DNA of 64,000 nt from Streptococcus sp. 68 (lineage in GTDB: Bacteria; Bacillota; Bacilli; Lactobacillales; Streptococcaceae): NCBI RefSeq assembly GCF_013277415.1, contig NZ_VMMX01000005.1, forward strand, positions 201,381 to 265,380, read 5' to 3'. The notes below the pieces were generated by a model. That model searched no databases. It had not been told where the DNA came from and saw nothing but the letters and a program-made list of their open reading frames with translations. Position numbers and translations under genes: made by a program. This document shows positions 34,627-45,749 of the stretch, piece after piece. Each line of letters starts with the position of its first letter. Within the stretch, counting starts at the first letter, position 1.

Positions 34627-37023
34627 TTATAAAAATTGCTGTGGCTCATGGTCAATACTGAGACGGAGCTCACTATTTTCCCGTTCTTGAGTCAAGGCCA
34701 GAACCTGATTTAGAGTCGGCTCCAGCTCATCTTCTAAACGGTATTTAATTAAAATCTGGTAATGATAAAGGTTGTGGGTACGGGCGATGGGTTTGGGCGT
34801 CGGCCCAAGAATGTTACTGGTTTCAGACAAACCTGACCGCAAAATGTTCATCACTTCATAGGCACGTTTGACCACCTCTTCTTCTTTCTTATGAGAAAGG
34901 GTAATGCCAATCGTGAAATAGTAAGGTGGATAGCCGAGTTGTCGTCTGATTCCCATTTCATAGGCATAAAAGCCTTCGTAATCTTGATCCTTGGCAAATC
35001 GAATAGCATAGTGCTGCGGATTGTAGGACTGGATCAAGACTTGACCTGCTTTTTCAGCCCGACCTGATCGACCTGCCACCTGAGTCAAGAGCTGGAAGGT
35101 TCTCTCAGAAGAACGGAAATCAGGCAGATTCAAGGCCGTATCCGCATTTAGAACTCCGACTAGGGTAACATTGGGAAAATCCAAACCCTTTGCAATCATC
35201 TGAGTACCAAGTAAAATATCCGCTTCCCCTCGCCCAAACTGGTCAAGTAGAGCTTGGTGACTACCTTTTTTACGAGTCGTATCCACATCCATGCGCAGAA
35301 TGCGTGCATGGGGAAAGAGTTCTGCCAGCTCGTCATAAGCCTTCTGAGTTCCCGTCCCATAGTAACGAATACTGCGGCTCTTACAGTTAGGACAGACCTG
35401 AGGAATATCCTTCGAGAAACCACAATAATGGCAGTTCATGGTCTTGGTATCCATGTGCAAGGTCAGGGAAATGTCACAGTTAGGACAAGTATCCACTGTC
35501 CCACACTCCCGACACATAACAAAGCTAGAATAACCACGACGATTGAGCATAAGAACTACCTGCTCTTTTTTAGCCAGACGGTCTTGGATCGCCTCTAGCA
35601 AAGGTGGCGTAAAGTTTGACGTCTCATTCTGTCCGATATAATCCCGAAAATCAATCACTTGAACCTCAGGGATTGTAGCCAAAGGATTGGCACGCTGGGT
35701 TAGACGTAAGTGTTGATAGACGCCTTTGCCAGCACGCGCCCGGCTCTCTAAGCTCGGCGTTGCAGACCCAAGCACCAGAGCCGCTTGATTATACTGAGCC
35801 CGTAAAATGGCTACCTCTCTAGCATGATAACGGGGATTGCTGTCCTGCTTATAAGTCGCTTCATGCTCTTCATCGATAATCATGACACCCAGATTTTTCA
35901 GCGGAGCAAAGATGGCCGATCTAGCACCAACAACAACTTGAGCGTCTCCACGCTCAACCTTGCGCCATTCATCATACTTTTCACCATTAGACAAGCCTGA
36001 GTGAAGAATGGCCACTTTCTCACCAAATCGAGCAATAAAACGCTCCGTCATCTGAGGAGTCAAGGAAATCTCAGGCACCAGCAAAATAGCTGTCTTGCCC
36101 TTGTCCAAGGCTCCTTGGATAATCTGCAAATAAACCTCGGTCTTCCCACTTCCTGTAATCCCTTGAAGGAGGAAGGGAGGCTGATGACTGCCAATCGCAC
36201 TCACAACCGCATCACGCGCCTGTCTTTGTTCTGGATTCAGTTCCAAAGGTCTACTTGCCTCAATCCCTTCAAAATAAGCAGCCGAGCGTTGAACTTCCTT
36301 TTGGACTATGGTCACAGCACCTTGTTCGACAAAGAAGTTGACTTGCTCTCGCGAGTAAGACTCTAACAAACTAGCCAAGGAAGCACTCTCAGGATGAGAC
36401 AGTAAATAGTCTCTCAATTCCAACTTTTTCTTGGCGCGCGCAGAAATCTCTACACCTTCTAACTGAACAAGGTCTACCTCATACCAAGACTGAGTCTTGA
36501 CCTTCTTTTGATCAATAGCCTGATATTCTAGACCAAGCAAGCCTTTTCTAGTCAAACGCATCATTTGAGCTTGCTTACCTAAATCTAGAGAAGAAAAGGC
36601 TAGCGAATCTTCTGAACCAAACAAGCGCTCTCGGTCTTCCTGACTCAAGCCTTCCAGAGGATAGAGAATCTTATCATAACTGGAGTTCAGAAATCCCGGT
36701 AGCATAGCCTTGAGAATAGAGATTTTGTAAGAAAATACAGATTTGCGGAGCTCCTCAGCCAGCCAGAGTTGTTCTTGCGTGAGAACAGGAGAAAAATCCA
36801 GCACCTCTGCAATATCTTTTAAATCTTTATTTGCCTCTTCTTCAGCTGATTGAGAATCCAAATCAAGAACAATCCCTTGAATCAGGCGATTGCCCTTACC
36901 AAAAGGTACGTGGACCCGCATCCCAACTTCCAACATTCCCTCAAACTCCTCAGGAATCCTGTAACTATAGGGCTGGTCCGTCTGCATCAAGGGAACATCT
37001 ACAATAATCTTAGCTATAGCCAT
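34627..37023 (-). CDS. priA: Primosomal replication-restart helicase PriA
   Basis: 798 aa. N-terminal 3'-DNA-binding domain (VPLMQTDQPYSYRIPEEF), helicase core with Walker A GITGSGKTEVY near 288, DEEHEATYKQ near 383 and LGSATPSLES, then the zinc-binding insert of eight cysteines (CREC...CPNC...CHYC...CPNC near 510-545) and QVAGRSGRAEKAGQ. It reloads the primosome at stalled forks, working with the DnaB/DnaD/DnaI route in Firmicutes. Confidence 0.97.
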   Translation of the reverse strand: MAIAKIIVDVPLMQTDQPYSYRIPEEFEGMLEVGMRVHVPFGKGNRLIQGIVLDLDSQSAEEEANKDLKDIAEVLDFSPVLTQEQLWLAEELRKSVFSYKISILKAMLPGFLNSSYDKILYPLEGLSQEDRERLFGSEDSLAFSSLDLGKQAQMMRLTRKGLLGLEYQAIDQKKVKTQSWYEVDLVQLEGVEISARAKKKLELRDYLLSHPESASLASLLESYSREQVNFFVEQGAVTIVQKEVQRSAAYFEGIEASRPLELNPEQRQARDAVVSAIGSHQPPFLLQGITGSGKTEVYLQIIQGALDKGKTAILLVPEISLTPQMTERFIARFGEKVAILHSGLSNGEKYDEWRKVERGDAQVVVGARSAIFAPLKNLGVMIIDEEHEATYKQDSNPRYHAREVAILRAQYNQAALVLGSATPSLESRARAGKGVYQHLRLTQRANPLATIPEVQVIDFRDYIGQNETSNFTPPLLEAIQDRLAKKEQVVLMLNRRGYSSFVMCRECGTVDTCPNCDISLTLHMDTKTMNCHYCGFSKDIPQVCPNCKSRSIRYYGTGTQKAYDELAELFPHARILRMDVDTTRKKGSHQALLDQFGRGEADILLGTQMIAKGLDFPNVTLVGVLNADTALNLPDFRSSERTFQLLTQVAGRSGRAEKAGQVLIQSYNPQHYAIRFAKDQDYEGFYAYEMGIRRQLGYPPYYFTIGITLSHKKEEEVVKRAYEVMNILRSGLSETSNILGPTPKPIARTHNLYHYQILIKYRLEDELEPTLNQVLALTQERENSELRLSIDHEPQQFL

Positions 37024-37088
37024 CTTCTCACCTCCTCCTTGTCAGTACATTCTTGCAATAGAAAAAATAAGATTGAGTCCCCCCAACC

Positions 37089-37403
37089 TTAAATTTTTTC
37101 ACCATCTTCTTTTTCTTTAGCGATTTGCTCTTTGATTTTCTTTTCTTCTTCTTCTTTGCGGCGTTTTTCTTCTTCGATACGGCGACGCACTGCTTCACGT
37201 TTTCCTTCTGGATCTGGGTGAATTGTAACGTTTCCTGATTCGATTTCTTCTAAAGCGCGAAGAGTTGATTTTTCAGATTTGAAACCTTGAGTTGCTGGCG
37301 CACCTGCTTCCAATTCGTGGGCACGTTTTGCTTCCAAGATTACGAGTGAATATTTTGATGGAACCTTGTCGAGCAAGGTATCAATAGAGGGTTTTAACAT
37401 CAT
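37089..37403 (-). CDS. rpoZ: RNA polymerase omega subunit
   Basis: 104 aa. [30 protein letters not shown] is the omega N-terminal pattern; the C-terminal half is a highly charged Glu/Lys coiled segment. Helps assemble RNA polymerase. Downstream of gmk and upstream of priA, its usual neighbours. Confidence 0.95.
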
Positions 37404-37427
37404 TTGCTTGTACCTATTTTCTAAATT

Positions 37428-38069
<642 letters not shown>

Positions 38070-38148
38070 TCAGTCTGTGAAATAACATTTCTCTAGAATA
38101 ATGGCAAAAAGCCAGATTATCCTTTACAGTCTTTCTATCTAGTGTAAC

Positions 38149-38178
38149 AAAAAAGCAGTAATTTTTCAACTGCTCTTT
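38149..38178 (-). terminator. Terminator after rny
   Basis: Leftward GAGCAGT ... ACTGCT stem followed by TTTTTTG; directly after the rny stop. Confidence 0.8.
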
Positions 38179-38183
38179 CTTAT

Positions 38184-39797
38184 TTATTTAGCATAATCTA
38201 CTGCACGAAGCTCGCGAATCACGGTTACCTTGATATTTCCTGGATAATCGAGATTGTTTTCAATTTTCTCACGAACTTTGTGAGCCAAGATTGTGACTTT
38301 GTCGTCCTTGATTTGTCCTGGATTGACCATGATGCGGATTTCACGTCCTGCTTGAAGGGCAAAGCTATTTTGTACCCCTTCAAAGCCGTTAGCAATTTCT
38401 TCCAAATCATGGAGACGCTTGATGTAGCTTTCAAGAGACTCACTACGAGCACCTGGACGTGCCGCGCTCAAGGCATCTGCTGCAGCGACGATAACTGCAA
38501 TCACGCTCTCAGCTTCAACATCGCCGTGGTGGCTAGCGATCGTATTCACCACAACTGGGTGTTCCTTATATTTACGAGCCAATTCCATACCGATTTCAAC
38601 GTGGCTACCTTCAACTTCGCGGTCAATGGCTTTTCCAATATCGTGAAGGAATCCAGCACGACGGGCAAGAGCCGCATTTTCACCAAGCTCACTAGCCATA
38701 ATACCAGCCAATTTAGCAACCTCAATCGAATGGCGCAAAACATTTTGTCCATAAGAAGTGCGGAATTGCAAACGACCCATAATCTTCATCAAGTCTGGAT
38801 GAAGGTTTGGCGCACCAATCTCATAGGCAGCGGCCTCACCGTATTCACGGATTTTATTGTCGATCTCTTGACGGTTTTTCTCAACCAACTCTTCGATACG
38901 AGCTGGGTGGATACGACCATCTTTGAGCAACATTTCCATAGTCATACGGGCAATCTCACGACGAATTGGATCAAATCCTGACAAGGTCACCACTTCTGGC
39001 GTATCGTCGATAATCACATCAACCCCTGTCAAACTTTCAAAGGTACGAATGTTACGACCTTCACGACCAATAATGCGTCCCTTCATAGTATCGTCTGGTA
39101 GATGAACCGTTGAGTTTGTTGACTCCGCTACATATTCACCAGCGATACGTTGCATAGCTTGAACTAAGATGTCCTTGGCCATTTTGTCAGAACGTTCCTT
39201 AACCTCTTGCTCAGCTTCACGAATACGGCTGGCAATCTCCTTGGTCAAGTTTTCCTCTGTCTGAGCCAAGATAATATCTCGTGCTTCTGCCTGAGACAGG
39301 GCACCAATACGCTCTAGCTCTGCTTCTTTTTGTCTTTCGACTTCCTCTAATTGCTCTTCACGCGCATCAAGGTTTTTCGCTCTATCAGAAATACTTTGTT
39401 CTTTTTGTTCAAGTGTTTGTTCTTTACTCGTCAAATTGTCGTCCTTACGGTCGAGGCTAGTAGCTCTCTCAGTCAAACGACTTTCGATTTGTTTGAGTTC
39501 TTGACGTTCTGATTTGAATTCAACGTCCACTTCTTCACGGTATTTTCTGGCTTCTTCTTTGGCCTCCAATAGTGCTTCTTTTTTAAGAGACTTGCTTTCA
39601 CGCTTGGCTTCATTAACAAGTAAATCTGCTTCACGCTCAGCTTGTCCACGTAAATTAGTTGCTTCTTGTTCAGCATTTAAAAGCATCAACTCTGCAGCTT
39701 CCTGAGATGATTTCATCTTAGCTGAGATGCTGACATATCCAATGACTAAACCAATGATGACGGCAAAAACAGCAATCGCAAGCGACATGATTTCCAT
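38184..39797 (-). CDS. rny: Ribonuclease Y
   Basis: 537 aa. N-terminal membrane anchor ([20 protein letters not shown]), a long Glu/Lys/Arg coiled coil (about 30-200), a KH domain ([22 protein letters not shown]) and an HD domain ([11 protein letters not shown] and [12 protein letters not shown]). It starts decay of many mRNAs at the membrane. GAGGTAAAAAC precedes the ATG. Confidence 0.97.
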   Translation of the reverse strand: MEIMSLAIAVFAVIIGLVIGYVSISAKMKSSQEAAELMLLNAEQEATNLRGQAEREADLLVNEAKRESKSLKKEALLEAKEEARKYREEVDVEFKSERQELKQIESRLTERATSLDRKDDNLTSKEQTLEQKEQSISDRAKNLDAREEQLEEVERQKEAELERIGALSQAEARDIILAQTEENLTKEIASRIREAEQEVKERSDKMAKDILVQAMQRIAGEYVAESTNSTVHLPDDTMKGRIIGREGRNIRTFESLTGVDVIIDDTPEVVTLSGFDPIRREIARMTMEMLLKDGRIHPARIEELVEKNRQEIDNKIREYGEAAAYEIGAPNLHPDLMKIMGRLQFRTSYGQNVLRHSIEVAKLAGIMASELGENAALARRAGFLHDIGKAIDREVEGSHVEIGMELARKYKEHPVVVNTIASHHGDVEAESVIAVIVAAADALSAARPGARSESLESYIKRLHDLEEIANGFEGVQNSFALQAGREIRIMVNPGQIKDDKVTILAHKVREKIENNLDYPGNIKVTVIRELRAVDYAK

Positions 39798-39962
39798 GTT
39801 TTTACCTCATTTTATTGTTATTCCGAATGACATACATTCTTTTACATTCTACCATAAAAAAGTGATTTTCACAAACCTAAAATAGAATATGTTTTGGGGA
39901 AATTGGAACGCGTTTGCTAAAATAAAATTGTTACTTAGAAATAGTTGTTTAGGAGAGACTTG

Positions 39963-39992
39963 AGAAAAAGCCTACTTCGCAGTAGACTTAGT
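39963..39992 (-). terminator. Terminator of the yqeG-tmcAL operon
   Basis: Leftward GTCTACT/AGTAGGC stem and five Ts immediately after the tmcAL stop codon. Confidence 0.85.
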
Positions 39993-41085
39993 TTGTTTCT
40001 ATTCTTATCGGCACTCTTCCAAAATTCTGTTCTGCTATACTTGGATTTCTCAGTTGGTAAATCTGGTCTGCCTTTTGGGTTATAGCATCCCAAGGTTCTC
40101 TGCCAATTCGGCTGACTAGATTGACCTGTTCTTTCAGAGACTTAAGGTGTTGTCTGCCTTTTTCAGTAAATCCAAGGACATGAATTCCTTCTGGCAAGTC
40201 ACTTTCTCTAGTTTGCACCAAAATATAGGTCAAAAGACGTCTGACACGCGCCTTGGTGTAGCGTTTGGTGGCAACCGCCTCAACCAAGTCTTCCACAGAC
40301 TGGGCTGTCTTGATGGCATCCTTGATGCGCACTGCCATTTCTTGATTGACCTGATAGATAGTGGTTAGGTCTGGATTGGACAAGATTTGATAGCGTAGCA
40401 TAGGAAAATAGTCTTCCCAGCTCACCTTACTGCTCTGCTCAAAAAGGGTAACAGAAGGCATAAAGCGTTCCAAGAAATCTTGGTCCTTCTGGTGCTGACG
40501 CAGGGCTGTCGCCGAGGCAAAGTCCACATCCTTGTCCACAGAATGGTAACCCGCCCCCTGACGCTGAATTGGCTCAAGCTTGATGTTTCGTCCTGCAACT
40601 GCCTTGGCATAGGCGAGAGCAAGGACATGATTGGGGGTATTTCCTGAAAAATCAAGACCTGCAAATTCCTTCCACATGGCCTGAGTTTTCTGAGGATAGG
40701 AGAGAGAATCAGGCAGTTTTTCCACAAATTTCTCCATCTCAGTAGCTTGCTCTGTGTATAAGTCAACGATTTTTTGATAATCCAGAACTTCCTCCGTCCC
40801 AAATGCGAGGCTATCAATGCCCAACCGAGCCAGAATATTCACTGCCCCTTGACCAAAAAAGTCCGCTGCCTGAACACTGACTAAAAAAGGCAATTCTACT
40901 ACCAAATCTGCGCCATTTTCCAGAGCCATCTGGGCCCTTGTCCACTTGTCTACGATAGCAGGTTCTCCACGCTGCATGAAATTCCCTGACATAGCCACGA
41001 TTTTCAGCCCCTCAGCTTGATTTAGCAGGTATTTATGCCCATTATGAAAAGGATTAAACTCCGCGATAATACCTGTGATGGTCAT
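39988..41085 (-). CDS. tmcAL: tRNA(Met) cytidine acetate ligase TmcAL
   Basis: 365 aa. HIGH-type nucleotidyltransferase: [15 protein letters not shown] at residue 7, [20 protein letters not shown] near 60, and [17 protein letters not shown] near 150. Uses acetate and ATP to make N4-acetylcytidine at the wobble base of elongator tRNA-Met in Firmicutes. Last gene of the operon. Confidence 0.93.
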   Translation of the reverse strand: MTITGIIAEFNPFHNGHKYLLNQAEGLKIVAMSGNFMQRGEPAIVDKWTRAQMALENGADLVVELPFLVSVQAADFFGQGAVNILARLGIDSLAFGTEEVLDYQKIVDLYTEQATEMEKFVEKLPDSLSYPQKTQAMWKEFAGLDFSGNTPNHVLALAYAKAVAGRNIKLEPIQRQGAGYHSVDKDVDFASATALRQHQKDQDFLERFMPSVTLFEQSSKVSWEDYFPMLRYQILSNPDLTTIYQVNQEMAVRIKDAIKTAQSVEDLVEAVATKRYTKARVRRLLTYILVQTRESDLPEGIHVLGFTEKGRQHLKSLKEQVNLVSRIGREPWDAITQKADQIYQLRNPSIAEQNFGRVPIRIETN

Positions 41086-41094
41086 GATAATCTC

Positions 41095-41835
41095 CTACTT
41101 CTGCGCGACAAAAAACCAACGGGTACTTGTCTCTGTCGGCTCCTTGTCCTCAAAGTCTGCATAGAGTTTGAAAGACTTAAATCCAGCCTGCTCCAGCAAA
41201 ATATCATAGGTCAAGACCTCATAAGTCCGCTCCTCATGCACTTCATCGTGACGACTAAAGGAGCCATCCGCTTCCTTGACAAAGAAAGTCAGCTCATGCA
41301 CGATGGAGTGAGGCGCCGCATCCTCATAGGTATCCCAAAGCATGGCGAAATCTTCCGCATTTTCATGGTAGGAATAGCCTGGAAAAACCTCATCCGTCTG
41401 GTAAGTCGAATGCACATCAAAGATGAAGACACCATCTTCGTTGAGGGCATTATAGACTTCCTTAAAAACGTCCCCTACTTCTACCTCATCCTGCATGTAG
41501 CAGATTGAGTCCGAGTAACACGTGACAAAGTCATATTTACCTGCCTTGGATAAATTCAGCATATTGCCTTCTATAAAAGCAATCTTTTGCTTGGCTGAAG
41601 TCGCTCTCTTCTCCGCAATCTTCAACATATCCGCGCTCAAGTCCAGTCCAGTCACATCAAAACCAGCCTGAGAGAAGCGCACTGATTGAATTCCTGTACC
41701 ACAAGCCAATTCCAAGAGTTTCTTTCTCTCCTTAGTTTTTGGCAAATGACGCAGAGAAAAATCAGTCCATTTGTCATATAAACTATCATCCATCACAGCA
41801 TCGTAAACAGCCGCAAAGGTTTCATAAGTTGCCAT
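41095..41835 (-). CDS. SAM-dependent methyltransferase (YqeM-like)
   Basis: 246 aa from the ATG at 41835 (MATYETFAAVYD); another in-frame ATG two codons up has similar support from a GGAGG further back. Class I motif LELACGTGIQSVRF near 53, acidic DLSADMLKIAEKR near 76, and NALNEDGVFIFDVHS near 138. Its target is not known; YqeM sits in the same operon in many Firmicutes and may act on RNA or ribosome assembly. Confidence 0.88.
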   Translation of the reverse strand: MATYETFAAVYDAVMDDSLYDKWTDFSLRHLPKTKERKKLLELACGTGIQSVRFSQAGFDVTGLDLSADMLKIAEKRATSAKQKIAFIEGNMLNLSKAGKYDFVTCYSDSICYMQDEVEVGDVFKEVYNALNEDGVFIFDVHSTYQTDEVFPGYSYHENAEDFAMLWDTYEDAAPHSIVHELTFFVKEADGSFSRHDEVHEERTYEVLTYDILLEQAGFKSFKLYADFEDKEPTETSTRWFFVAQK

Positions 41836-41945
41836 AATCATGATACCAAGAGCCTCCATGGCAAACACCACTCGCCCTCACCTTTCTATCAATTTTTTTC
41901 TAAAATAAGCAAAGAAACCCAGTTGACTACAACTGAGTTCATCTT

Positions 41946-42299
<354 letters not shown>

Positions 42300-42893
42300 T
42301 TAGTCCTCTTTCAAATAGTGCACAAAGGCGTTATAGGTTTCAAGGGTTTGGGGATAGATGGGGAATCCCTGATGAGCTAGATGCTCCACAGTGCGAGCTG
42401 TCTCATAAGCTACTGCCTTATTAAGTGATAGACTTGCAATCTCACGTGCTACATCCACTCCTGGAAAGACACGATTGTGCTCGATATAGTCTGCGACGTA
42501 GATTATCTTATCAAGATCTGTCATCTGACCAGCACCGACTGTATGGATTTCAATGGCTCGTAGAATTTCAGAATCATGTAAATTCAAATCTTCCTGAATC
42601 TTGTAGATACCAACCATGCCATGCCAGACATTATTGCCCCAGTTTTTGAGGTCGGAATCTAGCTGATAACGGTCAATCAAGTCTAAAAATTCCTGATCTG
42701 ACAACTTTTTAGCATAGTCATGAAGAAGGCCTGCTAGACCTGCCTTCTCGACATCTACTCCAAATCTCTCTGCTAGTTCTATGGCTGCACGCTCCACACC
42801 CAAGCAATGGATTAACCGTTTCTCGGGTAGAAGCTCTGCCATTTTTTCCAACAAAGCCTCACGGGAACAGTTGATATAGTCTTGATAGGACAT
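42300..42893 (-). CDS. yqeK: HD-domain nucleotidase YqeK
   Basis: 197 aa. HD motif residues: [17 protein letters not shown] near 29, [13 protein letters not shown] near 55, and [22 protein letters not shown] near 116. YqeK-type enzymes hydrolyse diadenosine tetraphosphate symmetrically. One-base overlap with nadD upstream. Confidence 0.93.
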   Translation of the reverse strand: MSYQDYINCSREALLEKMAELLPEKRLIHCLGVERAAIELAERFGVDVEKAGLAGLLHDYAKKLSDQEFLDLIDRYQLDSDLKNWGNNVWHGMVGIYKIQEDLNLHDSEILRAIEIHTVGAGQMTDLDKIIYVADYIEHNRVFPGVDVAREIASLSLNKAVAYETARTVEHLAHQGFPIYPQTLETYNAFVHYLKED

Positions 42894-43522
42894 CAGTAAA
42901 GCCCCTCCTTCTCGATGTAGTCTATCACCGGCTGAGGTAGGAGAAAGTTGGGTTTCCGACCTTGGGCAAGGAAGGCACGCACCATGCTGGACGAGATATC
43001 CATGAGAGGCACATCCACCCAGATAACTGGATAGGAAGTCCCTGCCTTGTAGCGTGGGCGCTGAACTCCCACAAACTGAACCATGTCGACTAGCTCATCA
43101 ATTCGGTACCACTTAGGCAGATAGTCCACCATATCGGCACCGATGATAAAGTAATAATCCGTATCTGGATGTTGCTCTGTCAAAATCTTCATGGTGTCAT
43201 AGGTGTAAGAAATGCCCTTGCGCTCCAACTCAATGGTTTCAATGGCTAGTCCTTCAATCCCCTCAATAGCCAACTCAAGCATCTTGAGACGATGGTATTC
43301 AGGGATTGTTTCCTTTTTATCTACATGAGGAGGTTGGTACTCAGGCATGAGCAGAACTTGGTCCAGTCCCAACTGTTGCCGCACTTGGTCCGCAACAATG
43401 AGATGGGCATTGTGAACAGGGTTAAAATTCCCCCCTAAAATCCCGACTTGTTTGCGTTTTTTCTCCTTGATTTCTGGCTCCAACTCTACCTTGGTAAAGG
43501 GAGTCAATAGTTCGATTGCCAT
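42893..43522 (-). CDS. nadD: Nicotinate-nucleotide adenylyltransferase NadD
   Basis: 209 aa. [19 protein letters not shown] near 28 with the TxHxGH-like motif, [28 protein letters not shown] near 147 and [22 protein letters not shown] with the SxT/S-x-R motif. Makes NaAD in NAD synthesis. It has an N-terminal extension of about 25 aa ([16 protein letters not shown]) common in streptococci. Confidence 0.96.
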   Translation of the reverse strand: MAIELLTPFTKVELEPEIKEKKRKQVGILGGNFNPVHNAHLIVADQVRQQLGLDQVLLMPEYQPPHVDKKETIPEYHRLKMLELAIEGIEGLAIETIELERKGISYTYDTMKILTEQHPDTDYYFIIGADMVDYLPKWYRIDELVDMVQFVGVQRPRYKAGTSYPVIWVDVPLMDISSSMVRAFLAQGRKPNFLLPQPVIDYIEKEGLY

Positions 43523-43572
43523 AGGCTAGTCTCCTTTATTTCTCTGTAAAAACAGTTATTTGGAGTAGGTTT

Positions 43573-43884
43573 TTAGATTTCTTTGACTTTTTTAGAAATC
43601 TTGCGATTTTCTTTCTTGCTAGATTGTTTAAACAAAATCAAGATGCGTCCGATTTTTTGGACTGTGTCCACACCGATTTCTTCTTCCAAAATTTCAGCTA
43701 CTTCATGGATATTTTCATCGGTGTTTTGCAAAAGAGTAACCTTGATCAATTCACGAGCGTCAAGTGCCTGACGAACGCTGGTTTTGATTTGGTCGTTAAG
43801 TCCATTTTTCCCGATTTGGATGATGGGTTTGAGGGTATGTGCCTGGCTGTTGAGGAAGGCACGTTGTTTTGATGTTAATGACAT
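43573..43884 (-). CDS. yhbY: RNA-binding protein YhbY
   Basis: 103 aa. CRM domain: LTSKQRAFLNSQAHTLKPII, QIGKNGLND and ELIKVTLLQNTDE, with the GxxG loop. Associates with pre-50S particles. Separated from yqeH by 212 bp that hold the structured repeat copy B. Confidence 0.95.
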   Translation of the reverse strand: MSLTSKQRAFLNSQAHTLKPIIQIGKNGLNDQIKTSVRQALDARELIKVTLLQNTDENIHEVAEILEEEIGVDTVQKIGRILILFKQSSKKENRKISKKVKEI

Positions 43885-43910
43885 AATTTCTTAAAAGAGT
43901 TTCTTTTTAT

Positions 43911-44039
43911 ACTTTTCTGAAGTGGTGACGGACGTCAGCAAAGTCCTTTGGACTTTCATGACTAAAATTTGAGCCTAAGGTCTCAAATTTTCTGCAGTTG
44001 GTACAATCACTTGTACCAACTGACACCACGGCGAAAAGT
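43911..44039 (-). ncRNA. Cloverleaf-like structured repeat, copy B
   Basis: Read leftward: closing stem ACTTTTC (43911-43917) with GAAAAGT (44033-44039) and GTGGTG (43922-43927) with CACCAC (44024-44029), enclosing CAGTTGGTACA/TGTACCAACTG (43995-44022), AAAATTTGAG/CTCAAATTTT (43964-43991, loop ACCTTAGG in this direction) and AAAGTCC/GGACTTT (43940-43956). Same layout as copy A at 19825-19958, with compensated base changes in most stems. Lies inside the yqeH-yhbY gap of an operon, so it is transcribed. Confidence 0.55.
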
Positions 44040-44096
44040 ATTCTCTACGAGCTCGCAACGCTCGCCTCAATAAAGACAACCCTTTCCTTTCTGTGT

Positions 44097-45203
44097 TTAA
44101 ATAATTGCTTTTCGTGTGACGACGGCGACGCCTTCTGGTGCCCAGACAGCGACTTTTGCTGTGCCTGTTACGCGAATCCAGCCTAGGCCTGAGATAACTA
44201 GGTCTGTCTTATCCTTGATGTTAAATACATGCTCAACCAGTTTAGGAAAATCTTCTTTTTCCTTGCTATTTGGTGGTGTCAGAAGGCTTCCAAGATGCTT
44301 GTCATAGAAAGCACTAGCGCCTTCTAGTTTGGTACGGTGTAGTTTGAGTTCATTATCAAAGAAGGCTGTGAATCCTTGCTTGTCACCTGCAATGAAATCA
44401 AATCGTCCGAGACCACCCAAAAACAGGGTTTGTTCAGGATTGAGCTGATAGGTTTTTGGCTTGATTTCCTTTTTAGGGCTGACATACTTGAGATTTTTAG
44501 CCGTCAAGTAATGGGCCATTTGGTGACGGTGGATGATTCCCGGCGTATCGTAGATATAAGAACCATCATCAAGCGGAATCTCGATCTTGTCCAAGGTTGT
44601 CCCTGGGAAGCGCGAAGTCGTGATGACATTTTGGTCACCCGTGATTTCTTGGATAATAGCATTGATAAGAGTTGATTTTCCAACGTTGGTTACACCGACC
44701 ACATAGACATCGCGGCTCTTACGGTAGTGCTCAATCTTGTCAATGACTTCCTTAATAGCATGTTTGTTTTGGGCTGAAGTTAGGACGACATCAACTGGAC
44801 GAAGCCCTTCTTCGTGGGCACGCTCCATGAGCCACTGGCTAATCTTGCCCGTTTTAACAGACTTGGGCAGGATATCTTTTTTATTTCCTACCAAGAGGAC
44901 ATCATTGCCCGATACAAAGCGTGGCAAACCTGGGATAACAGAGCCATTAAAGTCAAAGATGTCAATGACATTTACCACCAAGGCATCACTATCTCCCACC
45001 TCGTGCAAGAGTTTGAGGAAATCATCGTCCGTCAACTGGACATCCGTGATTTCATTGTAGTGACGGAGACGGAAACAGCGTTGGCAATAGACTTCGCCAG
45101 TCTCCAAACCTTTTTCAAGTGCCGACTGGGGAGTAAATCCAAGTCCAGCCTTGTCTGTCGTCTGAATGGTTGCTCCACAACCAATACAGAGAATTTCTTC
45201 CAT
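44097..45203 (-). CDS. yqeH: Circularly permuted GTPase YqeH
   Basis: 368 aa. Zinc finger near the N-terminus (CIGCGAT ... YCQRCF), then G motifs in permuted order: VGNKKDILP (G4) near 105 comes before VGVTNVGKSTLIN (G1) near 174 and YDTPGI (G3) near 218. Needed for assembly of the 30S subunit. Follows yqeG with a two-base gap. Confidence 0.95.
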   Translation of the reverse strand: MEEILCIGCGATIQTTDKAGLGFTPQSALEKGLETGEVYCQRCFRLRHYNEITDVQLTDDDFLKLLHEVGDSDALVVNVIDIFDFNGSVIPGLPRFVSGNDVLLVGNKKDILPKSVKTGKISQWLMERAHEEGLRPVDVVLTSAQNKHAIKEVIDKIEHYRKSRDVYVVGVTNVGKSTLINAIIQEITGDQNVITTSRFPGTTLDKIEIPLDDGSYIYDTPGIIHRHQMAHYLTAKNLKYVSPKKEIKPKTYQLNPEQTLFLGGLGRFDFIAGDKQGFTAFFDNELKLHRTKLEGASAFYDKHLGSLLTPPNSKEKEDFPKLVEHVFNIKDKTDLVISGLGWIRVTGTAKVAVWAPEGVAVVTRKAII

Positions 45204-45205
45204 AG

Positions 45206-45733
45206 TTAAATTCCTTTTTTATATGTAATCGGCCCGTACTTTTCAGTGATTTTTCGCATGACACGACGCTCACGAGCTCGGTTAATCTGTGTTTTAATCG
45301 AGTCATGTTGGACCAAGGGTTTGACTAAAATCGAGCGAATGCCAGCACGGTGGGCTGCTCGTATATCTGTCATGAGCTGGTCGCCAACCATGACCACTTC
45401 GCTTTTCTCATAGTGGAATTCCTTCATGGCACGGTCAATCCCAAATGTGAAGGGTTTCAGAGCCCAATAGACGTAATCAATTCCAAACTTCTCAACTGCT
45501 CTTTGGACGCGTTTCTTAGTGTTATTTGAGACTACGATAATGCGAATGCCCGCGTCCCGAAGATCATGTAGCCATTGCTTCATCTCTGGCGTCCCATCAG
45601 GGTTGTTCCAAGCAATGAGGGTATTATCCAAATCGACCAAAACAGCCTTGATTCCCTGCGCCTGCAGGCTTGGGACTGTCAGATCATAAACTGCTTCCAC
45701 AGCAAAATCTGGCATGTAATTTTCAATCGCCAT
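45206..45733 (-). CDS. yqeG: HAD-family phosphatase YqeG
   Basis: 175 aa. HAD motif I VDLDNTLIAWN near 32, motif II VVSNNTKK near 70 and motif III/IV VGDQLMTDIRAAHRAG near 118; HAD class IIIA. Possibly a phosphatidylglycerolphosphatase-like or other small-phosphate hydrolase; the substrate is not settled. First gene of the yqeG-tmcAL operon. Confidence 0.93.
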   Translation of the reverse strand: MAIENYMPDFAVEAVYDLTVPSLQAQGIKAVLVDLDNTLIAWNNPDGTPEMKQWLHDLRDAGIRIIVVSNNTKKRVQRAVEKFGIDYVYWALKPFTFGIDRAMKEFHYEKSEVVMVGDQLMTDIRAAHRAGIRSILVKPLVQHDSIKTQINRARERRVMRKITEKYGPITYKKGI

Positions 45734-45749
45734 TCTGGCTCCTTCTCTT

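Noticed and set aside
37089..37403. Signs of decay in rpoZ from the low-complexity Glu/Lys tail
   Set aside because: A charged C-terminus is normal in streptococcal omega subunits and the gene is full length.
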